A DNA stretch of 64,000 bases from Hephaestia sp. MAHUQ-44 (GCF_023806085.1 NZ_JAMSLX010000009.1:62001-126000), one strand, 5' to 3'. Positions 50,205 through 58,190 are shown, numbered from the stretch's first letter. Translations and numbers: made by a program. Notes: generated from the letters alone by a model not told the origin.

Positions 50205-50466
50205 GGTCGCGCTCGCGGCTGCGTTCGAGAGCGTCGTTGGCTTCCTCGAGGCTGATGCGCTTGCCCCTCGACGGACGAACCAGCAGCGCGCCGCGCCGCA
50301 CCAGCTTGCCGGTATTGGCGGGAAGCCCGGGCGGGACATAACTGCGCAGCGCATCCTCGACCACTTCGCTGGCGGTCATACCGGTGAGCTTGCTGAGCGT
50401 ATGGACACGATCGCGCGCGAACGCCGAGCGCACGTTGAGCTGAATATTGTCGGCGGTACGAGCCAT
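50194..50466 (-). CDS. vapB: VapB-type antitoxin
   Basis: A 90-residue protein with an N-terminal ribbon-helix-helix-like segment (NIQLNVRSAFARDRVHTLSK, TGMTASEVVEDALRSYVPP) and a C-terminal toxin-binding tail (RGKRISLEEANDALERSRER). It precedes and overlaps the PIN toxin by 11 bases. Confidence 0.82.
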   Translation of the reverse strand: MARTADNIQLNVRSAFARDRVHTLSKLTGMTASEVVEDALRSYVPPGLPANTGKLVRRGALLVRPSRGKRISLEEANDALERSRERDLED

Positions 50467-50578
50467 GGGGAATCTCCTAGCCCTTCATATAGGTCAGCGC
50501 GGCTCGGATTGCTAGCAATATGGAGTTTTTGCTATCACTGCGCTTCATGCGCAGGCATTGCGCCCCTGGAGCCCGGTA

Positions 50579-50833
50579 TCAATCGCCATCGCGTTCGAGC
50601 TTGGTGATCCGGCCTGAATGCGGGTTGACGTGGAAATCGAACTTCGCCCCGCGGCGAACCGCCTCACCCTCCCAGTGTCCATCATCGGCCTCGATCTTGA
50701 TGACCCGATAGCCGTCCGCCTCCAGCATATGGATCACACGGGTGCTGCTGATCCAATTGCGGTCAGGCTGGTCCGCATGGGCGGCCCCGGATACGAGCGC
50801 GCCCAGCAACGCTGCGACGGCGACATACCTCAT
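50579..50833 (-). CDS. Secreted PepSY-domain protein
   Basis: An 84-residue protein with a signal peptide (VAVAALLGALVSGAAHA, cleavage before DQPDR) and a single PepSY domain: RVIHMLEADGYRVIKIEADD, then EGEAVRRGAKFDFHVNPHSG. GAGGGAG precedes the ATG at 50833. Single PepSY proteins are periplasmic and may modulate peptidases or sensors. Confidence 0.82.
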   Translation of the reverse strand: MRYVAVAALLGALVSGAAHADQPDRNWISSTRVIHMLEADGYRVIKIEADDGHWEGEAVRRGAKFDFHVNPHSGRITKLERDGD

Positions 50834-51276
50834 CCGCTCCCTCCTCGATTGCGCTCGCCGCCCACGGTCGCGACGTCCGATCTGCCCAAACCAACGCATG
50901 GCTCGCCGTTCGGATCATCGGCACCGGTGCCGGGACAGCTTTTCTGTCCCGATCGCGCGCATTCACCACCTGGGTCCAGACAGTGCCTATCTCCTTCATC
51001 GCACGCGCCGAACGTCACGACCCCGCGCATCAGGTGGCGTTGGTGATCGAGAATTCCATTGTCCGGCGGATCACCGGTCGGGCACGATCAGCCGTCTCAG
51101 TTCCCCTCTCGCCCACGACCAATCCCCTCCTTGCCGCCTGCCTGCGGGGCTCGCTCCCCTATGCCGTCAACCCCGTTTGGGGTTCGCCCTGCGCTGCGCT
51201 CCGGTGACGGCGGGTCACGGCCCCTCCGATGGGCGACACCGGGGAATGGTCTCCGGGCAACCCAAGGAGAATTGAC
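50834..51276 (+). other. Non-coding leader before the first DUF736 gene
   Basis: No credible ORF on either strand. The 3' part holds a branched secondary structure, annotated separately at 51163-51211, and the leader GGAGAATTGAC before the gene. The 5' part (50840-51120) shows nothing recognisable. Confidence 0.4.
51163..51211 (+). other. Branched stem-loop in the DUF736 leader
   Basis: An outer stem, GCCGTCA at 51163-51169 with TGACGGC at 51205-51211, encloses the hairpin ACCCC-GTTT-GGGGT at 51170-51183 and a GC-rich repeat GCGCTGCGC. The layout (outer stem, then ACCC/GGGT hairpin, then further GC hairpins) parallels the larger element at 52550-52650. No T run follows, so it is not a simple terminator. 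Confidence 0.45.
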
Positions 51277-51597
51277 ATGGCTATCGTCGCTACCCTCACC
51301 GTGAAGCCGGACGGCACGATGGACGGCAATCTGACCACCCTCAACGTCACGGCGCCGATCACGATCGTCCGCAATGCGCGCAAGATGAAGGACAACGACC
51401 CCGACTGGCGCGTCCTCAGCCGCAAGAACGGCTTCGAGCTGGGGGCGGGCTGGGATCGCTCGTCCCAGAGCACGGGCGTCGAATACACCTCGCTCTCGCT
51501 GTCGGCGCCGGAGTTCGGGACGATCTACGCCAACATCGCCAACGCGCCGGGCGACGACCCGACGAAGAAGGTCGCGATCTGGAATCCGCCGGCCTGA
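51277..51597 (+). CDS. DUF736 family protein (paralogue 1)
   Basis: A 106-residue protein: LTVKPDGTMDGNLTTLNVTA, PITIVRNARKMKDNDPDWRV and EYTSLSLSAPEFGTIYANI. This is the divergent DUF736 branch found in alphaproteobacterial conjugative elements. DUF736 folds are small beta-rich and of unknown function. AAGGAG precedes the ATG at 51277. Confidence 0.85.
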   Translation: MAIVATLTVKPDGTMDGNLTTLNVTAPITIVRNARKMKDNDPDWRVLSRKNGFELGAGWDRSSQSTGVEYTSLSLSAPEFGTIYANIANAPGDDPTKKVAIWNPPA

Positions 51598-51609
51598 CGC
51601 GCCGGTTTC

Positions 51610-51631
51610 GGCCCCATCGCAAGATGGGGCC
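51610..51631 (+). terminator. Hairpin with GCAA tetraloop
   Basis: GGCCCCATC and GATGGGGCC form a perfect 9-bp stem closed by GCAA, right after the DUF736 stop. The following bases are CGCCTTCTTG, so termination may be partial. Confidence 0.6.
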
Positions 51632-51665
51632 GCCTTCTTGTCACCCCTTCGTGAAAGGCAACGGC

Positions 51666-51974
51666 ATGAGCCGTCACCCCGTCATCGTCCGGTCGGTCGA
51701 TCGCACCGACGAGAACGCCATCATCGGCTACGATCCCCCGATGCGGACCTATTTCCTCCAGGCATTCGAGGATCCGGCGACCGAGCAGCCGTGCCTGTGG
51801 TTCGGCACGCGGTTCGATCAGTATCCCGACCTCGCCTCGCTCATTGCCGCAGCGAAGGAACGCGGTTTCGACCTCGACACCATCGACGACGAAATCCTCG
51901 TCGAGATGGCGCGCGAAGCGGCGCAACCGCGCGGCCGCTCGCTGATGGAGCGCCTCGGCTGGCCGCTTTCCTGA
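51666..51974 (+). CDS. Hypothetical protein of the conjugative element
   Basis: A 102-residue acidic protein: VDRTDENAIIGYDPPMRTYF, CLWFGTRFDQYPDLASLIAA and DTIDDEILVEMAREA. No named family recognised; widespread company of DUF736 genes in such elements by recollection. A weak GAAAGGCA site lies upstream. Confidence 0.65.
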   Translation: MSRHPVIVRSVDRTDENAIIGYDPPMRTYFLQAFEDPATEQPCLWFGTRFDQYPDLASLIAAAKERGFDLDTIDDEILVEMAREAAQPRGRSLMERLGWPLS

Positions 51975-51984
51975 CGCGCCGGAA

Positions 51985-52016
51985 CCGTCGGGGCGGCTTT
52001 CGCGCCGCCCCGACGG
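51985..52016. terminator. Bidirectional terminator-type hairpin between convergent genes
   Basis: CCGTCGGGGCGGC at 51985-51997 is perfectly complementary to GCCGCCCCGACGG at 52004-52016 (13 bp, TTTCGC loop). It lies between two convergent stops, only six bases from the HU gene end. Confidence 0.7.
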
Positions 52017-52022
52017 CATGTG

Positions 52023-52298
52023 TCAGCCGTTCAGCCGGTCCTTGACCGCCTTCGCGGGCGCGAAGGTCAGCTTGTTCGACGCGGCGATCTTGATCGTTTC
52101 GCCGGTCGCGGGATTGCGCCCGTCGCGCGCCTCGGTGCGCTTCACCTTGAACTTGCCGAAGCCTGCGAGCGCGATCTCATCGCCCTTGGCCGCGGCGGCG
52201 GCGATCGCGGCGAACATGTCGTCGACATATTTGCGGGCATCGGTCTTGGTGATGCCGTTGGACGCGGCAAGCGATTCGGCGAGATCGTTATTGTTCAC
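52023..52298 (-). CDS. HU-family DNA-binding protein
   Basis: A 91-residue histone-like protein: DLAESLAASNGITKTDARKY, GDEIALAGFGKFKVKRTEAR and DGRNPATGETIKIAASNKL then FAPAKAVKDRLNG, the complete HU/IHF fold with the GRNPxTG arm. The GTG at 52298 is chosen because AGGAG precedes it; the longer open frame upstream is unrelated. It probably organises element DNA or assists transfer or replication complexes. Confidence 0.92.
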   Translation of the reverse strand: MNNNDLAESLAASNGITKTDARKYVDDMFAAIAAAAAKGDEIALAGFGKFKVKRTEARDGRNPATGETIKIAASNKLTFAPAKAVKDRLNG

Positions 52299-52549
52299 GC
52301 AATATTGCTCCTGTTCGGTGATCCGCGCACGCTGAAACCTGCTCGGCCCCCCGCGCGTGGGGCGTTTCCATATCAGTCTCCCTTGCCGTGTCACGCCTCC
52401 ATCCCGGTCGGACGCGGGCCGGGGCCGCAGGCGGGCACGATCAACCTCCGTCATCAATCGCGATCGGCCCGGGCATCCGGTGGTCCCGAGCGTCAAGTCA
52501 GTACCGGTCGGTGGGACCGGACCACCCGCATCGCAAGCGCTGTTCCCCT

Positions 52550-52650
52550 GGCGGAAGGCTGACCTCGGCCAATCAACCCGTAAAGGGTCCGCTACGCGAG
52601 GCGTGCGGCCGCGCCCCGAGGGGCGCGGTGATTGCGGCCAGCCTTCCGCC
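52550..52650 (+). ncRNA. Candidate structured RNA (or ssDNA) element with five stems
   Basis: Stem P1 pairs GGCGGAAGGCT (52550-52560) with AGCCTTCCGCC (52640-52650), all 11 bp perfect. P2 pairs GGCCAATCA (52567-52575) with TGATTG-C-GGCC (52629-52639), one bulge. Inside, with only 0-2 bases between them, are P3 ACCC-GTAAA-GGGT (52576-52588), P4 GC-T-ACGC-GAG-GCGTGC (52591-52606) and P5 CCGCGCCC-CGAG-GGGCGCGG (52609-52628). All five are compatible in one multi-branch fold. It lies 55 bases before a small gene and upstream of the divergent HU gene. No known RNA family was recognised. It could be a leader regulator, a small RNA, or a single-stranded replication or transfer signal. Confidence 0.5.
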
Positions 52651-52705
52651 CTGGGGGCGCCTGTCGAGCGGGAATGGTCCCGCTCCACCGACAGGAGCCC
52701 ATCCC

Positions 52706-52870
52706 ATGCCGCTCATCACCGCCCAGAAGCTCGCCTGGAATCTCGCGCGCACGTTGATGAAGGTCATCGTCCTGGTCCGGACCGACGACGGCTATTCCGT
52801 AATGCCGTGGGACGAGTTCGACGGCAACGACGCGCAAGTCGTGCATCAATATGATCCCTTTCCCGGCTGA
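52706..52870 (+). CDS. Small hypothetical protein
   Basis: A 54-residue protein: MPLITAQKLAWNLARTLMKV then IVLVRTDDGYSVMPWDEFDG. An ACAGGAG site precedes the ATG at 52706. It is downstream of the multi-stem element, which may be its leader. Family unknown. Confidence 0.55.
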   Translation: MPLITAQKLAWNLARTLMKVIVLVRTDDGYSVMPWDEFDGNDAQVVHQYDPFPG

Positions 52871-53005
52871 TCGGCACGCCAATCCGCCGCCCCGATCGGG
52901 CAGAATCCGGTTTCGCTCGATCATCCGCGGCGCTATCCTGCCAAGGCATAGCGCTGTGGAGGAGGTGGCAGGCGCGTCCAACTTTTCGTCAGAGAAGGAC
53001 GCTCT

Positions 53006-53461
53006 ATGACCATCATTCTCATTCTCGGCGTCTTCGCCGGACTTTACATCCTCTGGCTGGTGTTCAGCTTGGCCATCTATGCGCTCCCGTTATGGGCCGG
53101 CGTGACAACCGCCTTTTTCATGCACAATCACGGCCAGGGCCTGATCGCCTCGATCCTCGGCGGCTTCGCCCTCGCCATTCTCGTCCTAGCCGGCGGCCAG
53201 GCGCTGTTCTCGACCGTGCACTCGCCGCTCGCGCGCCTTGGACTTGCGCTCCTTTATGCCGTCCCGGCCGGGATTGCCGGCTATCATGCCGTTTACGGCA
53301 TCGGCATCATGGCAATCGGCGCGGGGGCGATCGTGACGATCCTGAGCTGGATCGGCGCCTTTGTCATCGCCGCCGCCGCGTGGCGGCGGCTCACGACGCT
53401 GGACGGCTCGGCATCGCCGGCGCAGCCGGCCGTCGCGCCGTCGATCACCACCTCGATCTAG
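53006..53461 (+). CDS. Polytopic membrane protein
   Basis: A 151-residue protein with four to five hydrophobic segments (ILILGVFAGLYILWLVFSLA, SILGGFALAILVLAGG, LALLYAVPAGIAGYHAVYGI and IGAGAIVTILSWIGAFVIAA). AGAAGGA precedes the ATG. No conserved catalytic residues; family not recognised. Possibly an entry-exclusion or envelope protein of the element (speculative). Confidence 0.65.
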   Translation: MTIILILGVFAGLYILWLVFSLAIYALPLWAGVTTAFFMHNHGQGLIASILGGFALAILVLAGGQALFSTVHSPLARLGLALLYAVPAGIAGYHAVYGIGIMAIGAGAIVTILSWIGAFVIAAAAWRRLTTLDGSASPAQPAVAPSITTSI

Positions 53462-53938
53462 CATCACGGGGCTTCGGTCGGGTCTCGCCAGCACGAAGGC
53501 GGTGAACGTGACGCGCGCCGGAAAACTGCCAAGGAAACCGATATAGACCCGATGGCGCAGCCGACCCATGCCGCTTCCCGGCAGACGGAGCCGCAACGCC
53601 GCCCGTATCGTCCTTCATCCCCCCGTTCCGACCTCGTCCCGGACCGATCGTAACTGGCATCCTCGCCACCTGCCGGTCTCATCGCCCGCCGCTCCCATCA
53701 CGGCCTCGCATCGATGCGCCTGATTCCGGCAGGATCGCTGACGCTCGACCAGCTTGCCGCAACGGCGTGGGACCGAACTTTCTTCCCCCGGCGTGCCGCC
53801 GTTCCTCGCGCATCAAGAAAGCCCGGTCCACGCCGTCCTCCGCTTCGCTCCGGGCCTTCGGCTGCAGCGCCGTTCGCCTGCCGGTCCAACAGCGCATCGA
53901 GGCCGCAATGGCGCGGCTCGAAGCGAAAGGAATGGCAC
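53462..53938 (+). other. Non-coding leader before the second DUF736 gene
   Basis: About 475 bases with only short open frames on both strands, rich in Arg/Ala/Ser codons as in shadow frames. The 3' end contains AAAGGAATGGCAC before the DUF736 start. Nothing specific was recognised. Confidence 0.4.
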
Positions 53939-54256
53939 ATGGCGAAGATCGGCACCTTCAAGAAAGTCTCGGGCGAATTCCGGGGCCAGATCACGACGCT
54001 GACGCTTCAACTCAAGGCGGTGCGCATCGTCCCCGACGAGGCAGCGACCGGCAACGCTCCGACCCATCGGGTCTATCTCGGCGAGGTCGAGGTTGGCGCC
54101 GGATGGCCCAAGCGGGGCAACGACGATCGCCCCTACCTCTCGCTCAAGCTCGACGATCCCAGCTTCGTCGCCCCGATCTACGCGCAACTTCGCGAGGGCG
54201 ATGAGGGCGAGTTCAACCTCACGTGGAACCGCCCCGCACGCCACAGCGGGGATTGA
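53939..54256 (+). CDS. DUF736 family protein (paralogue 2)
   Basis: A 105-residue protein with the typical DUF736 pattern: MAKIGTFKKVSGEFRGQITT, HRVYLGEVEVGAGWPKRGND and RPYLSLKLDDPSFVAPIYAQ then EGEFNLTWNRP. This is the standard branch, different from paralogue 1. AAAGGA precedes the ATG. Confidence 0.9.
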   Translation: MAKIGTFKKVSGEFRGQITTLTLQLKAVRIVPDEAATGNAPTHRVYLGEVEVGAGWPKRGNDDRPYLSLKLDDPSFVAPIYAQLREGDEGEFNLTWNRPARHSGD

Positions 54257-54387
54257 CCCAAATGCTCCGCCGGCCACCCGGTCGGCGGAGCCTCCCCATT
54301 TCTGGGGAGGCCACTCCCCAGAACATGGCATGGACCGATACCTGCGCCGCGACCAATCTCATTCCCCACGGGAAGGAGAGGCCGCGG

Positions 54388-55165
54388 ATGCAGCAAGGGG
54401 AACAGAGCCGCGCGCCTCCAGGCGCTCTCGACCTTGCCGGGTTCGCCCAGGAGTTTCTCCGCCGCAACGCCGACTACCGGTCACAATATCGCGAGCTGAC
54501 GCGCCATCCAGCGGAATCCCCTTCCACGTTGGCGCCGGAGGTAATGGCCCGGCGATGGGGCCTTTCGTTTCCCGTGCGACCCCGACATCTTCGCCGCTGA
54601 TCAACCGGCCTTGTGGCTTGCCGCGATCGCGCCCACCACGATCATCCTCGATGCCGCCCCACCCGGCTTCGCCGCGACGGTGCCGATCGACCTCGCCGAC
54701 TGGCCGATCATCCTCAACGACCGGACCCTCTCCAGCGGTCGCCATATCGTGTTAGGCGACATTGACGGCCCGCATCGGCTCTGGATCCGGGACATCGTCG
54801 CCGGCCAGCCCCTTGCCTATGTCGTCGCGCGGGATGACGCGCTGCCGCTGCGTCTCGCCGCCCTCCAGCGCTTCGACCGGCGACTGGCTGGCGCGCCGCC
54901 GGCGAAGACACCGCCGGGCATCCGGCCGACGCCGTTCCAGCGGCGGCGCCTGTCGATGCTCCTCGCCATCCTCGATGCATTGCTCGATTCCGCCGGCACG
55001 CCGCCCACCACCCACGATATCGCGCGCTGCTACGTCTATCCGGGGATGACGATCGGGCGCGGCTCCGAATGGAAATCATCCGCCGAACGGCGTCGCACCC
55101 AGCGGCTGATCGACGAGGCGCTCGCGCTGATGCGGGGCGGTTACCGCACCTTGCTGCGCGGGTGA
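54388..55165 (+). pseudogene. DUF6499/DUF2285-domain protein, one frameshift
   Basis: The N-terminal part from the ATG at 54388 (GGAAGGAG upstream) reads ALDLAGFAQEFLRRNADYRS, the DUF6499 signature, and stops at 54600. An adjacent frame supplies the rest: FPCDPDIFAADQPALWLAAI, LADWPIILNDRTLSSGRHIV, PLRLAALQRFDRRLAGAPP and RLIDEALALMRGGYRTLLRG, a DUF2285 domain. One extra T near 54560 (CCTTTCG where CCTTCG would keep the frame) accounts for the break. The C-terminal ORF could be made from an internal start. A regulator-like protein of the element, function unknown. Confidence 0.7.
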
Positions 55166-55290
55166 CGCGCGGTGCGACAAAAAGCCGCGCCTCAAAATAG
55201 CCGCTCCGCCTAATCCAGTCCCGTCCGCCACAGCGCTCCAGCACCGTCCGCGCTCCGCGCGCGGCATCTCGTTCACCCTGGAGCATCCCC

Positions 55291-55554
55291 ATGGACACGC
55301 CACCGCCCCGGCCGACAGCCCATTATCTGAAAACGCCCGATGCGGCGCTGCATCTCGGCCTCAGCCCCAAGACGTTGGAAAAGCATCGCGTCTATGGAAC
55401 CGGTCCCGCCTACCACAAGCTGGGCGGGAGCGTCGTCTATACGATGGAAGCGCTCGACGAATGGGCGCAGCTCGGCTTGCGCCGGTCGACCTCCGATCCG
55501 GGGACCGGCGTCTGCCTTCCCGCCAAGCCCCGCAATGGTCCGGTCCGGCGTTGA
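55291..55554 (+). CDS. Helix-turn-helix (MerR/excisionase-like) DNA-binding protein
   Basis: An 87-residue protein with a winged HTH_17-type domain: AHYLKTPDAALHLGLSPKTL, EKHRVYGTGPAYHKLGGSVV and YTMEALDEWAQLGLRRSTSD. Such proteins resemble excisionases and small regulators and typically sit just before repA in these elements. The stop is 4 bases before one of the possible repA starts. Confidence 0.85.
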   Translation: MDTPPPRPTAHYLKTPDAALHLGLSPKTLEKHRVYGTGPAYHKLGGSVVYTMEALDEWAQLGLRRSTSDPGTGVCLPAKPRNGPVRR

Positions 55555-55558
55555 CGCG

Positions 55559-56455
55559 ATGCGCAGCGCTCCGTCTCGCTCGTCGCCGACAGATCGCGGC
55601 GAACGCGGTCAGCTCGACCGGTTCCGTTCGATCCCCGGCACCGTCGCGGCACGCGACGCGCAGGATCTCATGGCGTGGCCATTCTTCAGCCTCGCCAAGT
55701 CCCGCCGCACCGCGCCGATCGATTTCCGGATGGGCGCGACATGGATCTCGGTCGAGGCCGTGCCCGAACATGGCATGGCGACGATCTGGGACGCCGATGT
55801 CCTGATCTGGGCGGCGAGCCAGCTCGTCGGCGCGCGCGACGGAGGCGCCCCGACCTCGCGCCTCATGGCGACCACCCCGCACGAAATCCTCACCTTCATC
55901 GGACGCGGCACCGGGCGGGACAATTATGACCGCCTGAAGGCCGGGCTCGACCGGCTCCAGTCGACGACCGTGGCGACCTCGATCCGCCAGCAGCATCAGC
56001 GCCGCCGCCATCGCTTCTCGTGGATCAACGAATGGCAGGAACGGCTCGATCCCCATGGGCGACCGCAGGGCATCGAGGTGATCCTGCCCGACTGGTTCTA
56101 TGCCGGCGTCCTCGACCGGTCGCTGATCCTCACCATCGACCGCGCCTATTTCGACCTGACCGGCGGGCTTGAGCGCTGGCTCTACCGCATCGTGCGCAAG
56201 CATGGCGGGCGACAGGCAGGCGGCTGGAGCTTCGATTTCGCTCACCTCCACTTGAAGTCCGGCGTGCTCTCCCCGTTCAAGCGGTTCGCGTTCGAGCTGC
56301 GCGCGATCGTCCGCCGCCAGCCGCTGCCGGGATACACGCTCTCGATCGAGCACGCCCTCGGACGCGAGCGGCTCAATTTTGCGCCGCTGCCGATCGATAC
56401 CTTCGCGGCGGCGATGCGGCGCGTGCGGCTTCCAGTCGAGGACGGACGGTCGTGA
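55559..56455 (+). CDS. repA: Replication initiator protein A
   Basis: A 298-residue RepA of the PF10134 type: MAWPFFSLAKSRRTAPIDFR, ISVEAVPEHGMATIWDADVL, TTPHEILTFIGRGTGRDNYD and LILTIDRAYFDLTGGLERWL then LYRIVRKHGGRQAGGWSF. Two winged-helix modules are expected. The start at 55559 lies 4 bases after the HTH stop; ATG 55535 is also in frame. Iteron-like direct repeats begin 6 bases after its stop, consistent with an origin of replication. Confidence 0.88.
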   Translation: MRSAPSRSSPTDRGERGQLDRFRSIPGTVAARDAQDLMAWPFFSLAKSRRTAPIDFRMGATWISVEAVPEHGMATIWDADVLIWAASQLVGARDGGAPTSRLMATTPHEILTFIGRGTGRDNYDRLKAGLDRLQSTTVATSIRQQHQRRRHRFSWINEWQERLDPHGRPQGIEVILPDWFYAGVLDRSLILTIDRAYFDLTGGLERWLYRIVRKHGGRQAGGWSFDFAHLHLKSGVLSPFKRFAFELRAIVRRQPLPGYTLSIEHALGRERLNFAPLPIDTFAAAMRRVRLPVEDGRS

Positions 56456-56460
56456 CGGCC

Positions 56461-56523
56461 GTCCTATCAGGAACCGTCAGAGTCGTCCGATCAGGAACCG
56501 CCGGGTCGTCCTATCGGGAACCG
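56461..56523. repeat. Three iteron-like direct repeats downstream of repA
   Basis: GTCCTATCAGGAACCG (56461-56476), GTCCGATCAGGAACCG (56485-56500) and GTCCTATCGGGAACCG (56508-56523), spaced 24 and 23 bases start to start, about two helical turns. The next 60 bases become AT-richer (ATGCTAATAGAATAGAATCC). This is the layout of an iteron origin beside its initiator gene. Confidence 0.7.
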
Positions 56524-56705
56524 ACATGCGCTGTAACCTGCGGAAATAGCTGGCCGAATCCGCACCCTTATAACCATGCTAATAGAATAGAATCCTTCGG
56601 ATTCCTTCTAACGCAGCGCGTCCGGCGTCGCGCGCCGGCGGTCGCCGTCACGCTGCCGTTCGGCGCGGCGTTGCCATCCCGCCAACCATCCGCCGGAGAA
56701 TCATC

Positions 56706-57224
56706 GTGACCGTTTCACGACCCGACCGGCGCACGCGCGTCGCCGATTCCCACGCTGTGGGCGGCGCGATGACCGACGTCGAACTGATCTGGATCGCGCA
56801 GCGCCTCGAACACCGGATTCGCTTCGGCCGGATCGCCGGCGAGCGGATCGTCACGTCCCGCGCGCGCATCGTCTCGTTCCTGCCGGGCGCGATCTTCGCC
56901 TTCACCCGCTGGTCATCGAACGATTACGGCACGGTCCATTCGCGTATCGACATCCTGCGTGCGACGCTTCCCGGCGAAGCCTATACGACCGCGCCCTTCG
57001 TGCGGCCGGGCGGCGAACTCCTGCTCTCATTGCTGGGTTCGGCCAAGGTCGCCGCCACGCTCGCCGCGATCGAGGCGATCGAGGCCGCGGGCGTCGATCC
57101 CTGCGAGGCAGCGCCGGATCATTGGCGCCACCTCCATAACAGGATCTCGGCGGGTGAAGCGGCGCGGCCCTATACCGCCGAACGCCACGCCGCATGGCTC
57201 AAGCGCAAGGCGCTGGACCAATGA
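56706..57224 (+). CDS. DUF2840 family protein
   Basis: A 172-residue protein: TDVELIWIAQRLEHRIRFGR, FLPGAIFAFTRWSSNDYGTV and AAIEAIEAAGVDPCEAAPDH then LHNRISAGEAARPYTAERHA, the DUF2840 signature. The GTG at 56706 has GGAG upstream; an ATG at 56769 is possible. It overlaps the TraF-like gene by 4 bases, the standard order in these elements. Function unknown. Confidence 0.85.
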   Translation: MTVSRPDRRTRVADSHAVGGAMTDVELIWIAQRLEHRIRFGRIAGERIVTSRARIVSFLPGAIFAFTRWSSNDYGTVHSRIDILRATLPGEAYTTAPFVRPGGELLLSLLGSAKVAATLAAIEAIEAAGVDPCEAAPDHWRHLHNRISAGEAARPYTAERHAAWLKRKALDQ

Positions 57225-57778
57225 GCGCGCGCGCGTCCGCCGCCACGCTGGCGTTGGCCGGCCCCGCAATCGCCTCGCTCTTCGTCGCCACGGCGCTGCT
57301 GTCGCCGCGCCCCCGGCTGGTGTGGAATGCCAGCGCGAGCGCGCCGATCGGGCTCTACGCGATCGACGTCGATGGCCCCTTCAAGGGCGGCGATCTCGTC
57401 GCGATCGACACGCCTGAGCCCCTGGCGGCGTTTCTCGCGCGCCGCCGCTACCTTCCGAATGGCGTGCCGCTGCTCAAGCATATCGCCGGAATACCAGGGC
57501 AAACCGTCTGCCGCGCGGCACGCGCCATCACGCTCGACGGCGTCAAGCTCGGCGATGCGCTGACACGCGATCGCGCCGGCCGCGCGTTGCCGGCCTGGCG
57601 CGGCTGCCACCGGATCATCGCCGGCGAATTCTTGCCCATGAACGCGCGTGTCCGCGACAGCTTCGACGGCCGATATTTCGGCGTGCTGCCGTCGGCGCGC
57701 ATCATCGGTCGCGCTGTCCCCGTGTGGACCGACCCGCACGGCACCGGCCGCTTCGCATGGCGCGCGCCGGCGCGCTGA
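57221..57778 (+). CDS. traF: S26-family signal peptidase, TraF-type
   Basis: A 185-residue membrane peptidase. It has an N-terminal hydrophobic anchor (LALAGPAIASLFVATALL), the catalytic Ser in NASASAPIGLYAIDVDGP and the catalytic Lys in LPNGVPLLKHIAGIPGQTVC, followed by GRALPAWRGCHRIIAGEFLP. TraF-type enzymes mature and cyclise the conjugative pilin in IncP-like systems. The ATG overlaps the DUF2840 stop. Confidence 0.9.
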   Translation: MSARASAATLALAGPAIASLFVATALLSPRPRLVWNASASAPIGLYAIDVDGPFKGGDLVAIDTPEPLAAFLARRRYLPNGVPLLKHIAGIPGQTVCRAARAITLDGVKLGDALTRDRAGRALPAWRGCHRIIAGEFLPMNARVRDSFDGRYFGVLPSARIIGRAVPVWTDPHGTGRFAWRAPAR

Positions 57779-57845
57779 ACGCTCCCCCAGCGGCGGGAGC
57801 GGTGCCCGCCAATGGCTTTCTTAACTCCACCGCACAGGAATGATC

Positions 57846-58190
57846 ATGCCAGAAATCGGTCGATTCACGCGCACGGGCGAGACGTTCGCCGGCAGTGTTC
57901 AAACCCTCACCTTGTTCCGCCGCATCATCATCGTGCCGGCGCAGCCTTCTGATGCCGAGAACGCGCCCGATTATCGCGTCCACGCCAGCGACGACGGCGA
58001 CGTCGAGCCGGTTCCGGAGATCGGCGCGGCGTGGAAACGCACGGGCGAACGCGCGGGTGACTATCTCGCGGTGCAGATCGACGACCCGGCATTGCCGCAG
58101 CCGATCCGCGCCAATCTGTTCCACGACGAGCATAGCCACGACTGGTCGCTGCGCTGGTCGCGGCCGCGCGATCACGCCGAGAAGGAGTGA
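57846..58190 (+). CDS. DUF736 family protein (paralogue 3)
   Basis: A 114-residue protein: MPEIGRFTRTGETFAGSVQT, NAPDYRVHASDDGDVEPVPE, GAAWKRTGERAGDYLAVQID and DDPALPQPIRANLFHDEHSH. CAGGA lies six bases before the ATG at 57846; an ATG at 57840 is in frame. It is the third DUF736 copy in 7 kb, within the transfer operon. Confidence 0.88.
   Translation: MPEIGRFTRTGETFAGSVQTLTLFRRIIIVPAQPSDAENAPDYRVHASDDGDVEPVPEIGAAWKRTGERAGDYLAVQIDDPALPQPIRANLFHDEHSHDWSLRWSRPRDHAEKE

Noticed and set aside
51169..51184. AACCCC-GTTT-GGGGTT hairpin as a terminator
   Set aside because: No T run follows and it lies inside a larger branched structure upstream of a gene, so it is treated as part of a leader.
52550..52650. 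The five-stem element as a tRNA or simple terminator
   Set aside because: Stem lengths and loops do not fit a tRNA (no 7-base anticodon or T loop) and there is no T run after the last stem.
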